Positions 1 to 7,710 of a stretch of 64,000 nucleotides of DNA are shown piece by piece; position 1 is the first letter of the stretch; each line of letters begins with the position of its first letter. The notes below the pieces were generated by a model, which had not been told where the DNA came from, ran no database searches, and saw only the letters and a list, made by a program, of their open reading frames with translations. The position numbers and the translations under genes were made by a program. Source of the DNA: DATARH01 sp050246595 (GTDB lineage Bacteria > Pseudomonadota > Alphaproteobacteria > ATCC43930 > CGMCC-115725); contig JBFWVT010000005.1 in assembly GCA_050246595.1 (NCBI GenBank), positions 70,758-134,757 of the forward strand, given 5' to 3'.

Positions 1-42
1 AACCTCGCCCGCGGTGAAATTGGTCTGGATGACGGTCGGCAC
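1..42 (-). CDS. tail tubular protein B-like, N-terminal fragment cut by window edge
   Basis: Three bases after the stop of the tail tubular protein A-like gene, a GTG at 42-40 opens a frame that runs off the left edge as MPTVIQTNFTAGEV. The 'NFTAGE' start resembles the N-terminus of podovirus tail tubular protein B/gp12-like proteins, which follow gp11-type genes in these phages. A GAGG ribosome-binding sequence lies at the end of the upstream gene, about 9 bases before the GTG. Only 14 codons are visible, so the assignment rests on this motif and on gene order. Confidence 0.55.
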   Translation of the reverse strand, partial: MPTVIQTNFTAGEV

Positions 43-45
43 GGC

Positions 46-1179
46 TCAGAACCTCGCCCGCAGCCAGAGGTCGGCGTCCCATTCGCGCACCGAATGTTCC
101 TGTGCGCTGGTGCTCATCGCCACCCGGATGCGGTCCTCCAGCCAGCGGTTGACCCGGTTGATCGCGTGCGGGTCCTCGGGGCGCAGCGACGGACCGATCC
201 GCGCCGCCAGCGCCAGCGCAACCGCTTCGGCGAGCAGCGGGTCCATCGCGTCCGCGTCGATCCGGCCGATATAGAGCAGGTCGAACTTCGGTCCGGCGTC
301 GGACAGCAGCATCGCGCCTTCGATCCGCCACTCGGCGAAGCTGTCGGGCGAGGCTTCGATCATGCGGATAAAATCGTCCGGCAGCGCGTAGGCGGCTTCC
401 CATTGAAAATCCGGGGGGGTCGGCGCGGCGCTCAGCCGGATGCGCTTGCGGGCGCTGTTCCACGGGGCGCGGCGCAGCACCGTGTCGCGGGCGCTCGGGT
501 AGGCGTCGATCGCCAGCTTTGCCCGCTTCTGCAATTCCTGCGCGCCCGCGGCCGGCGGCACCCCGAGAAAAACCAGCGCCTGGTTGCAGATCGACGCTTC
601 CGCCGCGGTCAGACCGGACAGCTGCAGATAGCGCGCGGGGTCCAGCTCGTCAAAACCGTGCTCGGCGGCGTTGGCCGCTTCCGCCTCTTTCCACAGGCTG
701 GCGAGCCTGGTCTCGACCCGCACGACCGCCTGATCGTCCTGCACGATGGCGCGGCCGATCTCGGCGGCCAGCGCATAGGCGATGATCTCGGCCATCACCG
801 GGTCGATCGCGGTCGGATCGCTCAGACGGCCGATATAGATGCAATCGAGCGGGGCGGCGGTGTTGGTCAGCAGCTTGCCGCCTTCGATGACATAGGCGGT
901 GTCGCCGGGGGCGGCGATGTGGAACATGCGGATAAAATCCGCCGGCAGCGTATAGCCGTGGCTCCACCCGAAAGCCGGCGGAACCGCGTCGGCGGCGAGG
1001 CGCGCCCGCCGCCGGGCGCAGTTCCACGGCAGCTTGCGCGTGACCGCGTCGCGCACCTGCGGATAGGCGGCGTTGCACAGCCGCGCCGCCTTCGCCCGGT
1101 TGTCGGTCAGGCTGGTGACCGCCTCCTCGCCGAGCGCGGCCAGCGCCCGGTTGCAGATCGCCAGCTCGGACAGCGCCAT
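46..1179 (-). CDS. tandem-duplicated tail tubular protein A (T7 gp11-like)
   Basis: This 377-residue protein contains two copies of one domain. Matching landmarks recur with a constant offset of 188 residues: PWNCARRRAR (51-60) against PWNSARKRIR (239-248), LPADFIRM (78-85) against LPDDFIRM (266-273), and YIGR (115-118) against YIGR (303-306). The domain looks like the T7 gp11 tail tubular protein A family, which forms the ring below the portal in podoviruses and is usually a single domain of about 180-200 residues. The gene sits downstream of capsid genes in a minus-strand morphogenesis run and is followed by a tail tubular protein B-like start. The family call is from memory of these motifs; the internal duplication is seen directly. 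Confidence 0.75.
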   Translation of the reverse strand: MALSELAICNRALAALGEEAVTSLTDNRAKAARLCNAAYPQVRDAVTRKLPWNCARRRARLAADAVPPAFGWSHGYTLPADFIRMFHIAAPGDTAYVIEGGKLLTNTAAPLDCIYIGRLSDPTAIDPVMAEIIAYALAAEIGRAIVQDDQAVVRVETRLASLWKEAEAANAAEHGFDELDPARYLQLSGLTAAEASICNQALVFLGVPPAAGAQELQKRAKLAIDAYPSARDTVLRRAPWNSARKRIRLSAAPTPPDFQWEAAYALPDDFIRMIEASPDSFAEWRIEGAMLLSDAGPKFDLLYIGRIDADAMDPLLAEAVALALAARIGPSLRPEDPHAINRVNRWLEDRIRVAMSTSAQEHSVREWDADLWLRARF

Positions 1180-1194
1180 CGACTGACGCGCCCG

Positions 1195-1671
1195 TTACTC
1201 GACCGAGTAATAGGTGACGATCACCAGGCGGCCCGAGGCGGGAAAGTCGGCCGCGCCGATCGTCAGCACGATATCGACATAGGGCGTCACCCTGTCGTTG
1301 ATGTCGTAGAGCGTGTCGGCCGACAGATCGCGCCCGATCGCCGAGGCGAGGCCCATGCGGGTCGGCGTGTTCGTCGTCGTGAACGTCGCCGCCGCCTTGA
1401 ATTTCGCGCTCTCGCCCGAATGCACGGTGCCGATCGCGATCGTCGAGGAGCCGAGCGAGGTGTCGGTGACGGCTTCCCAGCCCAGCGGCACCCCGTCCTT
1501 CGGCAGGCGCGCGATGAAGATCTGGTCGCCGTTGGCCTGCGAGAACAGCGGGATCGTCGCCACCTGGACGCGGACCTTGCCGCGGATATAGGCGGCTTTT
1601 GGCAGCTCCTGGATCGCGCCGCCGGCATTGCCGACGATTTTCTGGGTTTCGACCGAATAGCGGATCGCCAT
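1195..1671 (-). CDS. phage structural protein (head decoration or minor capsid type)
   Basis: The gene encodes 158 residues between the major capsid and tail tubular genes. The sequence is beta-rich, with many alternating hydrophobic and Thr/Ser residues (for example AATFTTTNTPTRMG around 95-108), and has no signal peptide or catalytic motif. In related small phages this position is held by a minor capsid or decoration protein. A good AAGGAG ribosome-binding sequence lies just upstream of the ATG at 1671. The role is inferred from position, not from a recognised domain. Confidence 0.5.
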   Translation of the reverse strand: MAIRYSVETQKIVGNAGGAIQELPKAAYIRGKVRVQVATIPLFSQANGDQIFIARLPKDGVPLGWEAVTDTSLGSSTIAIGTVHSGESAKFKAAATFTTTNTPTRMGLASAIGRDLSADTLYDINDRVTPYVDIVLTIGAADFPASGRLVIVTYYSVE

Positions 1672-1700
1672 GATGGGTTACTCCTTTCGCCGGCGGCCGG

Positions 1701-2591
1701 TTACGCGCACTTGACCTCGACGACTTTCGCCTCTTCGAGGCGGGCGGCGCCGATATCCATCGTCACATAGACTTGCTGCGCGTAGCGCTTGTCCGGGCGC
1801 GGATCGATGCGGGTGGTGATGTCGCGCGCGATCCCGAGACCGATCCCGGAGCGGACCCAGGCAAAGCAGCGCCGGTAGCCGTTGCTGTCCTTCGGAAAGA
1901 TCTTGTCGGGCAGCCGGATGAACCGGAACCCCATGAAACTGTCGATCTCGCCCGAGGCCAGACCCTTGACGTTGACGAAATCGGACGATGTCGCCTTGGT
2001 CGTGCCCAGCAGATTGCCCAGATCGGTTGCGGTGCAGGCGAAGTACTTCTGCTCCGTGCCGTCGATCTCGGCGTCGTCGAGCTTGACCTTGGCCTCGATC
2101 AGTTTCGAGACGGTCAGCCCGACATTGCCGGACCCGCTCTCATAGGCCCAGCTATTGACCGCAACCACCTGGCCTGCCGGGAACGCGATCGGGGTGGTGC
2201 CGTCCTGGCCGGTATAGGCGGTGCCGAACACCGCGCTGACGATCTCCTCATCGACCGCGCGCCCCATCGCCATCGCACCGGCTTCGGCATAGGGATTGGT
2301 CAGCTCGTGGATCGTGCGGACCTGGTCCTCGCGGTCGATCAGATCGGCCCAGTCATAGGGATAGGGCACGATCCGGCGGCGGAAGTGCGGCGTCGAGATC
2401 AGCGGCGTGTCGGCGTGACGGGAGATGTTGCGCACCGCCGTCACCGGGCCGAGCTGGTCGATATACATGCGGTCGCCGGTGACTTGCTCCTCGCGCACGG
2501 CCATGCGCAGCCGCGACCCGTTCTGCTGCGCGAGGTGGGTCAGGTTTCGGTTGAACTGCTGAACGTGATGGACAGGGACCTGGTACGACAT
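1701..2591 (-). CDS. phage major capsid protein
   Basis: The 296-residue protein begins MSYQVPVHHVQQFNRN and contains segments typical of podovirus-type coat proteins of about 300 residues, such as TPHFRRRIVPYPYDWADLID (about 66-85) and a C-terminal RIDPRPDKRYAQQVYVTMDIGAARL followed by a short basic/acidic tail. It lies directly after the scaffold-like gene and before the structural and tail genes, the usual order for capsid assembly. It should form the icosahedral shell with the scaffold protein encoded at 2815-3762. No maturation-protease gene is visible nearby. Confidence 0.75.
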   Translation of the reverse strand: MSYQVPVHHVQQFNRNLTHLAQQNGSRLRMAVREEQVTGDRMYIDQLGPVTAVRNISRHADTPLISTPHFRRRIVPYPYDWADLIDREDQVRTIHELTNPYAEAGAMAMGRAVDEEIVSAVFGTAYTGQDGTTPIAFPAGQVVAVNSWAYESGSGNVGLTVSKLIEAKVKLDDAEIDGTEQKYFACTATDLGNLLGTTKATSSDFVNVKGLASGEIDSFMGFRFIRLPDKIFPKDSNGYRRCFAWVRSGIGLGIARDITTRIDPRPDKRYAQQVYVTMDIGAARLEEAKVVEVKCA

Positions 2592-2814
2592 GGAAGCGGG
2601 CTCCGCTCAAAACGGTTGTGGTCAGAGCGGCTGAGTTCCCCGGCTCCGCGCCCTCCTGGTTTCCCTGGGAGCGCCCTGCCGGACCCGTGCCTGGCGTTTT
2701 ACGCCCGCTAAGGCGCCCGTCTCAGCCGGACCCGTGGGGTTGACCCCCTGAGTTCCCCGGCTCGAGCGCGGGTGATTTGCCAACCTGCGCAGATGCGCAA
2801 ACTGACGGTTCTGC

Positions 2815-3762
2815 TTAAGCCGCCCGGTTCTGCTCCGGGTAGGCCATCTTGAACAGTCTTTCCAGTTCGGCGGTCGCGGCGTCGCGCACCTGCCGGTCGC
2901 GGCTCTGCATCCGCTTGATGAATTCCGGGTCCGCGTACTTCGCGTTGATCTCCTGCTGCGCCTCGGTCGGGCTGAGCGTCGCGGCACTGCCCGGTGTCCC
3001 GCGGCCGATCATCCCGTGCTCCTGCAACACCTTGCCGACTTCGGCAAAGATGCGCGCCAGGTCCGGGTCGCTGCCGTAGCGCGAGGCGATCTCGGCCGCC
3101 TTGTCGCCGCCGTAATGCGCCAGCGCGTCTTTCGCGACCCGCAGTTTCTCGTCGAACGCCGCGCCCCATTCGGTTTTGAGCGCGCCGATCGCCGCCTCGT
3201 GCGCCTGCGCGCTCTGCTGCTGCTGGCCGGTGACCCGCTCGCCGACATGCGCATTCCATGCCTCGAACAGCGCGGCGGCCTGGCGCTGCGACAGACCGAG
3301 CGAGTGCACGGTCTGCCGGAACCAGCCCATCGTCGGCTCGTCGATCGTCACCCCTTCGGGCAGCGCGTCGGTCTTGAAGGCGTACCTGTCCGGCGCTTCC
3401 GGTCGGCCGAGCCGGTCGTAGACCTTCCCCATCGCCTCGGCGTTGCCCGGATCGGCCGGCAATTCCAGCAATCGGTCTTTCGGGATGCCCATCAGCCGCG
3501 CCTGGCCCTGATAGCCGCGCGCCAACCCCTCCAGATCCTTGATGTCCCGGAACACCGGGTCGGTGCGGATATCGGCCGGCAAGGTGTCGGCGAAGACCGG
3601 GGCCCCCAGTGCGCCGCCAGCCCCGCCCGCACCGCCGTTTGAGGGCGGGGCCGCCGCACCGCCGCCCGGCGAAACCGGTCCTTGATCCTCTCGACAACCC
3701 GGATGATCCCGGTCATGCCTTACCTCGCGGACGAGAAACCGGCGGCGGGTCCTGTCGCTCAC
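2815..3762 (-). CDS. phage scaffold-like protein
   Basis: This 315-residue soluble protein is rich in Ala, Gln, Glu and Arg. It has a low-complexity Gly/Ala/Pro stretch at about 32-54 followed by long amphipathic helices, including EMQQ-poor but charged segments through the C-terminus (KMAYPEQNRAA). It lies immediately upstream of the capsid gene, the usual place for a scaffold. The start is GTG at 3762, inside a GTGA overlap with the stop of the upstream small gene, which suggests translational coupling. An alternative start further in would remove the odd basic N-terminus (MSDRTRRRFLVREVRHDRD), so the exact N-terminus is uncertain. Confidence 0.65.
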   Translation of the reverse strand: MSDRTRRRFLVREVRHDRDHPGCREDQGPVSPGGGAAAPPSNGGAGGAGGALGAPVFADTLPADIRTDPVFRDIKDLEGLARGYQGQARLMGIPKDRLLELPADPGNAEAMGKVYDRLGRPEAPDRYAFKTDALPEGVTIDEPTMGWFRQTVHSLGLSQRQAAALFEAWNAHVGERVTGQQQQSAQAHEAAIGALKTEWGAAFDEKLRVAKDALAHYGGDKAAEIASRYGSDPDLARIFAEVGKVLQEHGMIGRGTPGSAATLSPTEAQQEINAKYADPEFIKRMQSRDRQVRDAATAELERLFKMAYPEQNRAA

Positions 3763-4103
3763 AGGACCGCCGAGGTGAATTGGTGCGAGATGCCGTCCGA
3801 GTTCGCGTCGAGCCGGACGGTCGGTGTGCCGTCGCTCGCAACCGAGACGGCATAAAAACGGATCGTAATCGTCGCGCCGGCGCTATCGATGATCTCGATA
3901 TTGCCGAACAAATTTCCAAAAGCCGTACCGAGATTGTACGGCCCGCCTTTGGCGCTGGCGGCGCGGTCAAACCCGCCGCACATAAAGACGGGCATATCCA
4001 TCCCGCCGCCGGTCGCGTAATCGCCGTTGGCGCCGGTATCGATCGACAGCCCGTGCTGATCCCCGGCGACGACGCAGATCAGACCTTCCCAGCCCTCCGC
4101 CAT
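3759..4103 (-). CDS. small prophage-associated protein, unknown function
   Basis: This 114-residue protein is translationally coupled to the scaffold gene by a GTGA overlap. It contains VVAGDQHGLSID near the N-terminus and a beta-rich C-terminus (ITIRFYAVSVASDG). The 'GDQH' element and the following FMCGG resemble the end of metallophosphatase (PhoD-like) proteins, so it may be the surviving C-terminal part of a longer protein, but the evidence is weak. It is the last minus-strand phage-type gene before the module stops. The start ATG at 4103 has only a weak purine-rich sequence upstream. Confidence 0.5.
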   Translation of the reverse strand: MAEGWEGLICVVAGDQHGLSIDTGANGDYATGGGMDMPVFMCGGFDRAASAKGGPYNLGTAFGNLFGNIEIIDSAGATITIRFYAVSVASDGTPTVRLDANSDGISHQFTSAVL

Positions 4104-4439
4104 TACTTCATTTCCAACCGGGTCGGACCACCTCGCCAGCCGTGTACCGGTCAGAATCTTTGTGGTTCTTCTGTCTTCGTGATGCTGCCCCGGATGGTAG
4201 ATACCAGGGATGCTTCGGAACGCGGTATTCTCCTATACTCGCGACCTGCTCCTGCCATGCGCCGGAGTTTCGTCGATAGAGGGCCGATCTGGTCCGCGCG
4301 ACCTGATCCGGCCGATCAGGCTCGCGACGGCGATCCCTCACCGCCGGCGCTTCGTTATCGTGAACAGGGTTCAGACTCGCGCGGCCTGCGCGGCTGCGGT
4401 AGCATGCCGCAGATCCGAGTACCGTGGGAGGACACACCG
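4104..4439. other. intergenic stretch at the edge of the prophage module
   Basis: These 336 bases separate the last minus-strand phage gene from the plus-strand amidohydrolase. Frames that stay open here show no recognisable protein. The stretch holds a copy of the CTTTGTGG/CTTCGTG repeat (4157-4185) and, at about 4425-4431, a GGGAGG ribosome-binding sequence for the amidohydrolase. No portal, terminase, integrase or att-like direct repeat was seen. Confidence 0.6.
4157..4185. repeat. single copy of a dispersed CTTTGTGG...CTTCGTG repeat
   Basis: The segment (starting CTTTGTGGTTCTTCTG and ending TCTTCGTGATG) belongs to the same family as the long hairpin at 5574-5669, which carries CTTCGTGACCTTTGTGG. 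It lies at the boundary between the phage module and the amidohydrolase gene. Repeats of this type occur in intergenic regions of many bacterial genomes. Confidence 0.5.
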
Positions 4440-5567
4440 ATGACTCGCACTTACAACGTGGTCGATGCCGATGGCCACATCCTCGAACCGCTTGATCTTT
4501 GGGACCGCTATATCGATCCCGAATACCGCGAGCGCCGCCCGCGCTTTGTGATCGACGACAACGGCAAGGAGCGTCTCAGCGTCGAGGGCAAGCTGTTGGG
4601 CAATCCGCGCGGGATCGGCAGCCTCGGCGCCGTCGGCGTGCGGCAGGGCGATGTCATTCCCGACACACTAAAATACGCCGAGGGGAAAAAGGGCGGGTTC
4701 GACCCGCACGCCCGCATCAAGGACATGGACGCGGACGGGATCGACGCCGCTTTCCTGTATCCGAGCCTCGGCCTGTTCGCCGGCGCCGTCGAGGACCCCG
4801 GTCTGGCGGGCGCGATGTGCCGCGCCTACAACCGCTGGCTGGCCGATTACTGCAAGCCCTACCCCGACCGCCTGTTCGGGGTGGCGATGCTGCCGATGCA
4901 GTCGGTCGAGCTGGCGACCGAGGAGGTGCGCTACGCGCGCGAGAAGCTCGGGATGCGCGGCGGCTTTCTGCGGCCGAACCCGTATCACGGCAAAAAGATG
5001 ATCAACGATCCGATCTACGAGAAATTCTGGGCGACAGCCGAGGAACTCGATTTCTCGGTCGGCTTCCACGAGGGTTCGACCAACGCGATGCCGACCGTCG
5101 GGGTCGATCGTTTCGAGAGCGACCGCGCCGCGCGCCACATGATCTCGCACACGATGGAGATGATGCTGGCGGCGATGGCGGTGATCTGGGGCGGCGTCGT
5201 CGACCGCCACCCGCGCCTGCGCGTCGGCTTTCTCGAATCGGGCGGCGGCTGGATGGCGCCATGGCTCGACCGCATGGATCGGCATTTCGACGACAAGGGC
5301 TTTAACGAAACCGCCCCGTCGATGCGGCCGAGCGAGTTGTTCAAGCGCAATTGCTGGATCTCGTTCGAGCCGGTCGAAAACAGCATCGCCGTGCTGGCCG
5401 ACTATATCGGCCCGAACAAGATCATGTGGGCGACCGATTACCCGCACCAGGACGGGTTCTTTCCGGGAGCGCCGCAGATGTTGCGCGAGCGGCTCGAGTC
5501 CCTGTCGCCCGAGGCGCGGCACGGCGTGCTCGCCGGTGGCGCGCTGTCGTTTTACGGCATGAACTGA
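4440..5567 (+). CDS. metal-dependent amidohydrolase (amidohydrolase_2/ACMSD-like superfamily)
   Basis: The 375-residue protein begins MTRTYNVVDADGHILEP. A DxH metal-binding motif (about 9-13) replaces the usual HxH, as in one branch of the amidohydrolase superfamily. Further ligand-like residues appear in FSVGFHEGS (about 208-216) and in WATDYPHQDG near the C-terminus, where the Asp is the expected catalytic residue. These enzymes hydrolyse or decarboxylate small organic compounds in the cytoplasm. The frame is open upstream to 3609, but the ATG at 4440 is supported by a GGGAGG ribosome-binding sequence and by the family N-terminus. The next gene downstream is a Baeyer-Villiger-type monooxygenase, so the pair may act on one substrate; that link is inferred. 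Confidence 0.85.
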   Translation: MTRTYNVVDADGHILEPLDLWDRYIDPEYRERRPRFVIDDNGKERLSVEGKLLGNPRGIGSLGAVGVRQGDVIPDTLKYAEGKKGGFDPHARIKDMDADGIDAAFLYPSLGLFAGAVEDPGLAGAMCRAYNRWLADYCKPYPDRLFGVAMLPMQSVELATEEVRYAREKLGMRGGFLRPNPYHGKKMINDPIYEKFWATAEELDFSVGFHEGSTNAMPTVGVDRFESDRAARHMISHTMEMMLAAMAVIWGGVVDRHPRLRVGFLESGGGWMAPWLDRMDRHFDDKGFNETAPSMRPSELFKRNCWISFEPVENSIAVLADYIGPNKIMWATDYPHQDGFFPGAPQMLRERLESLSPEARHGVLAGGALSFYGMN

Positions 5568-5573
5568 AGACAA

Positions 5574-5669
5574 TTTTTTACCACGAAGAACACGACGGAA
5601 GCACGAGGGTCACGATGGAAGTTTTTTCCTCCATGTCTCTTGTGCTTCCTTCGTGACCTTTGTGGTAAA
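5574..5669. repeat. long imperfect hairpin of the CCACGAAG/CTTTGTGG repeat family
   Basis: Two arms of about 44 bases (5576-5620 and 5626-5669) are imperfect inverted copies; both begin TTTACCAC when read towards the loop, and roughly three quarters of positions match. The loop is the short T-rich segment near 5621-5627. It lies between the amidohydrolase stop and the monooxygenase start, where it could fold in mRNA and act as a terminator or processing site. A related partial copy is at 4157-4185. Confidence 0.7.
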
Positions 5670-5706
5670 CCGAAAACGATCACAGCTCCGCGTCAGGGAA
5701 GAAAGA

Positions 5707-7347
5707 ATGACTGCTTCAATGGCGGCAGTACCCAGCCTCAAGGCCGAGCCGGCCCTCGATTTCGATGCCGTGATCATCGGCGCCGGGGTTTCCGGGCTGT
5801 ATCAGCTCTACAGGCTGCGCCAGCTCGGGTTGAGCGCGCGGGTGTTCGAGACCGGCAGCGGCGTTGGTGGCACTTGGTATTGGAACCGCTATCCCGGCGC
5901 CCGCTTCGATTCGGAAAGCTACACCTACGCCTACTCGTTCTCACCGGAGCTGCTGGAAGAGTGGAACTGGCAGGAGCGCTTCGCCGGCCAACCCGAGACC
6001 GAGCGTTATCTGAACCATGTCGCCGACAAGTTTGACCTGCGCCGCGACATCCAGTGCAACAGCCGCGTCGCCGCCGCGCACTACCGCGAGGAGACGCGAA
6101 GCTGGCAGGTCACGCTGGAGGACGGCCGCAGCTACGACGCCCGCTTCCTGATCACCGCGATCGGCGTGCTGTCAGCGCCGACGATGCCGCGCATTCCCGG
6201 AGTCGAGAGTTTCCGGGGCCAAGCGTTTCATACGCATTACTGGCCAAAGGAGCCGGTCCGTTTCGAGGGCAGGCGCGTCGCGGTGATCGGCACCGGCGCG
6301 ACCGCGGTGCAGGCGATCACCGAAATCGCCAAGACGGTCGGCCATTTGACCGTGTTTCAGCGCACCCCGAACTGGTGCGCGCCGCTGCACAACGCGCCGA
6401 TCCCCGACGAGGAGATGGACCGGATCAGGGCCGGCTACGGCGAGATCTTCGCACGCTGCAACGAAAGCCCGGGCTGCTTTGTCCACAAACCCGACCCGCG
6501 CGGCACCTTTGATGTGACCCCAGAGGAACGCGAGGCGTTCTGGGAGAGGCTCTATGCCGAGCCAGGTTTCGGCATCTGGCAGGGCAATTTCCGCGACATC
6601 CTGACAAACCGCGAGGCCAACGCGCTGATCTCGGACTTCATCGCGCGCAAAATCCGCCAGCGGGTCAAGGACCCGGAAGTGGCCGAGAAGCTGATCCCGA
6701 AGAACCACGGGTTCGGCACCCGCCGCGTGCCGCTCGAAAGCGGATACTACGAGGTTTACAACCGGCCCAACGTCAGACTGGTTGATCTCAACGAGACACC
6801 GATCGCGTGCGTCACTCCTTCCGGCATCAGGACCAGCGACGCCGATTACGAATTCGACATGATCATCTACGCCACCGGGTTCGACGCGATCACCGGCACC
6901 TTCGACCGCATCGATATCCGCGGCGTCGACGGCGTGTCGCTGAAGGACAAATGGCGGGACGGGCCGCAGACCTATCTCGGCGTGCTGGTCGAGGATTTCC
7001 CGAACATGCTGATGGTCATGGGGCCGCACGCCGCGCTTGGCAATTTTCCGCGCGCGGTCGAATACAATGTCGATTGGGTGACCGACCTGATCCGCCATGC
7101 GCGGGGGCGCGGCGTGACGCGGATCGAGGCTACTTCGGCCGGCGTGGCGCGCTGGACCGACCACGTCAAGGCGACCGCCGAAGGGCTGCTGTTCAACGAG
7201 ATCGACTCGTGGATGACCGGGGTCAACCGTAACGTCGCGGGCAAAGAGACCCGCAAGATCATGCGCTACAGCGGCGGGCACCCCACGTTCCGCGAGCACT
7301 GCGACGCGGTTGCTTCCGACGGATACCGGGAGATGGCGCTGATCTAG
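5707..7347 (+). CDS. flavin-containing monooxygenase, Baeyer-Villiger type
   Basis: The 546-residue protein has an FAD Rossmann motif GAGVSG (25-30), the Baeyer-Villiger fingerprint F-x-G-x3-H-x3-W-P (F169, G171, H175, W179) and a second, NADPH-binding GTGATA (195-200). This is the standard order and length for cyclohexanone/acetone monooxygenase-like enzymes, which insert oxygen next to a ketone to give an ester or lactone using NADPH and O2. The ATG at 5707 follows GGGAAGAAAG, a good ribosome-binding sequence. The upstream amidohydrolase is separated by the hairpin repeat, so co-transcription is possible but not certain. The substrate cannot be read from sequence. Confidence 0.92.
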   Translation: MTASMAAVPSLKAEPALDFDAVIIGAGVSGLYQLYRLRQLGLSARVFETGSGVGGTWYWNRYPGARFDSESYTYAYSFSPELLEEWNWQERFAGQPETERYLNHVADKFDLRRDIQCNSRVAAAHYREETRSWQVTLEDGRSYDARFLITAIGVLSAPTMPRIPGVESFRGQAFHTHYWPKEPVRFEGRRVAVIGTGATAVQAITEIAKTVGHLTVFQRTPNWCAPLHNAPIPDEEMDRIRAGYGEIFARCNESPGCFVHKPDPRGTFDVTPEEREAFWERLYAEPGFGIWQGNFRDILTNREANALISDFIARKIRQRVKDPEVAEKLIPKNHGFGTRRVPLESGYYEVYNRPNVRLVDLNETPIACVTPSGIRTSDADYEFDMIIYATGFDAITGTFDRIDIRGVDGVSLKDKWRDGPQTYLGVLVEDFPNMLMVMGPHAALGNFPRAVEYNVDWVTDLIRHARGRGVTRIEATSAGVARWTDHVKATAEGLLFNEIDSWMTGVNRNVAGKETRKIMRYSGGHPTFREHCDAVASDGYREMALI

Positions 7348-7710
7348 ACGGGGATCGGCGGATGTTGCCGCCCTGACCGGTAGTGGGCGGCGCGGCTGAA
7401 CAGGGAATTGCGGCAGCGCGTTGCCGCGCCTCTTCAGGGGCCAATGAGACCCGGTGTGCGACGCGATTGCGGCAATTTTCGCGGCGCTGCTTCCGGCGGC
7501 GCCGGTTAGGACGATGCCGGGTCCGGCTCTCGGTCAGTCGGCATGACGTGGTGCAGCATCCTCTCCGTACCATGAGCGGCGCCTGTCGCCGACGCGCGCT
7601 CGCTGCCATGAACCTGGTTCACCCGGCTTGCGAGATGATTATCAGAGGACATTCTCAGCCTGCTGCGGTACTGCTAGCCCGTGAAACACTCCAGGATTCC
7701 AGAGGAGATG
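7348..7710. other. intergenic stretch upstream of the solute-binding protein gene
   Basis: These 363 bases hold no frame with a recognisable protein. The last bases carry the AGAGGAG ribosome-binding sequence of the solute-binding protein gene. A promoter probably lies in this interval but no clear -35/-10 pair could be picked out. Confidence 0.5.

Noticed and set aside
94..1770. A plus-strand frame of 558 codons over the prophage tail gene
   Set aside because: It is the opposite-strand shadow of the duplicated tail tubular gene; composition is that of a reversed frame.
3609..4439. Upstream extension of the first amidohydrolase by 277 codons
   Set aside because: The family N-terminus and a GGGAGG ribosome-binding sequence fix the start at 4440; the extension is low complexity and crosses the phage genes on the other strand.
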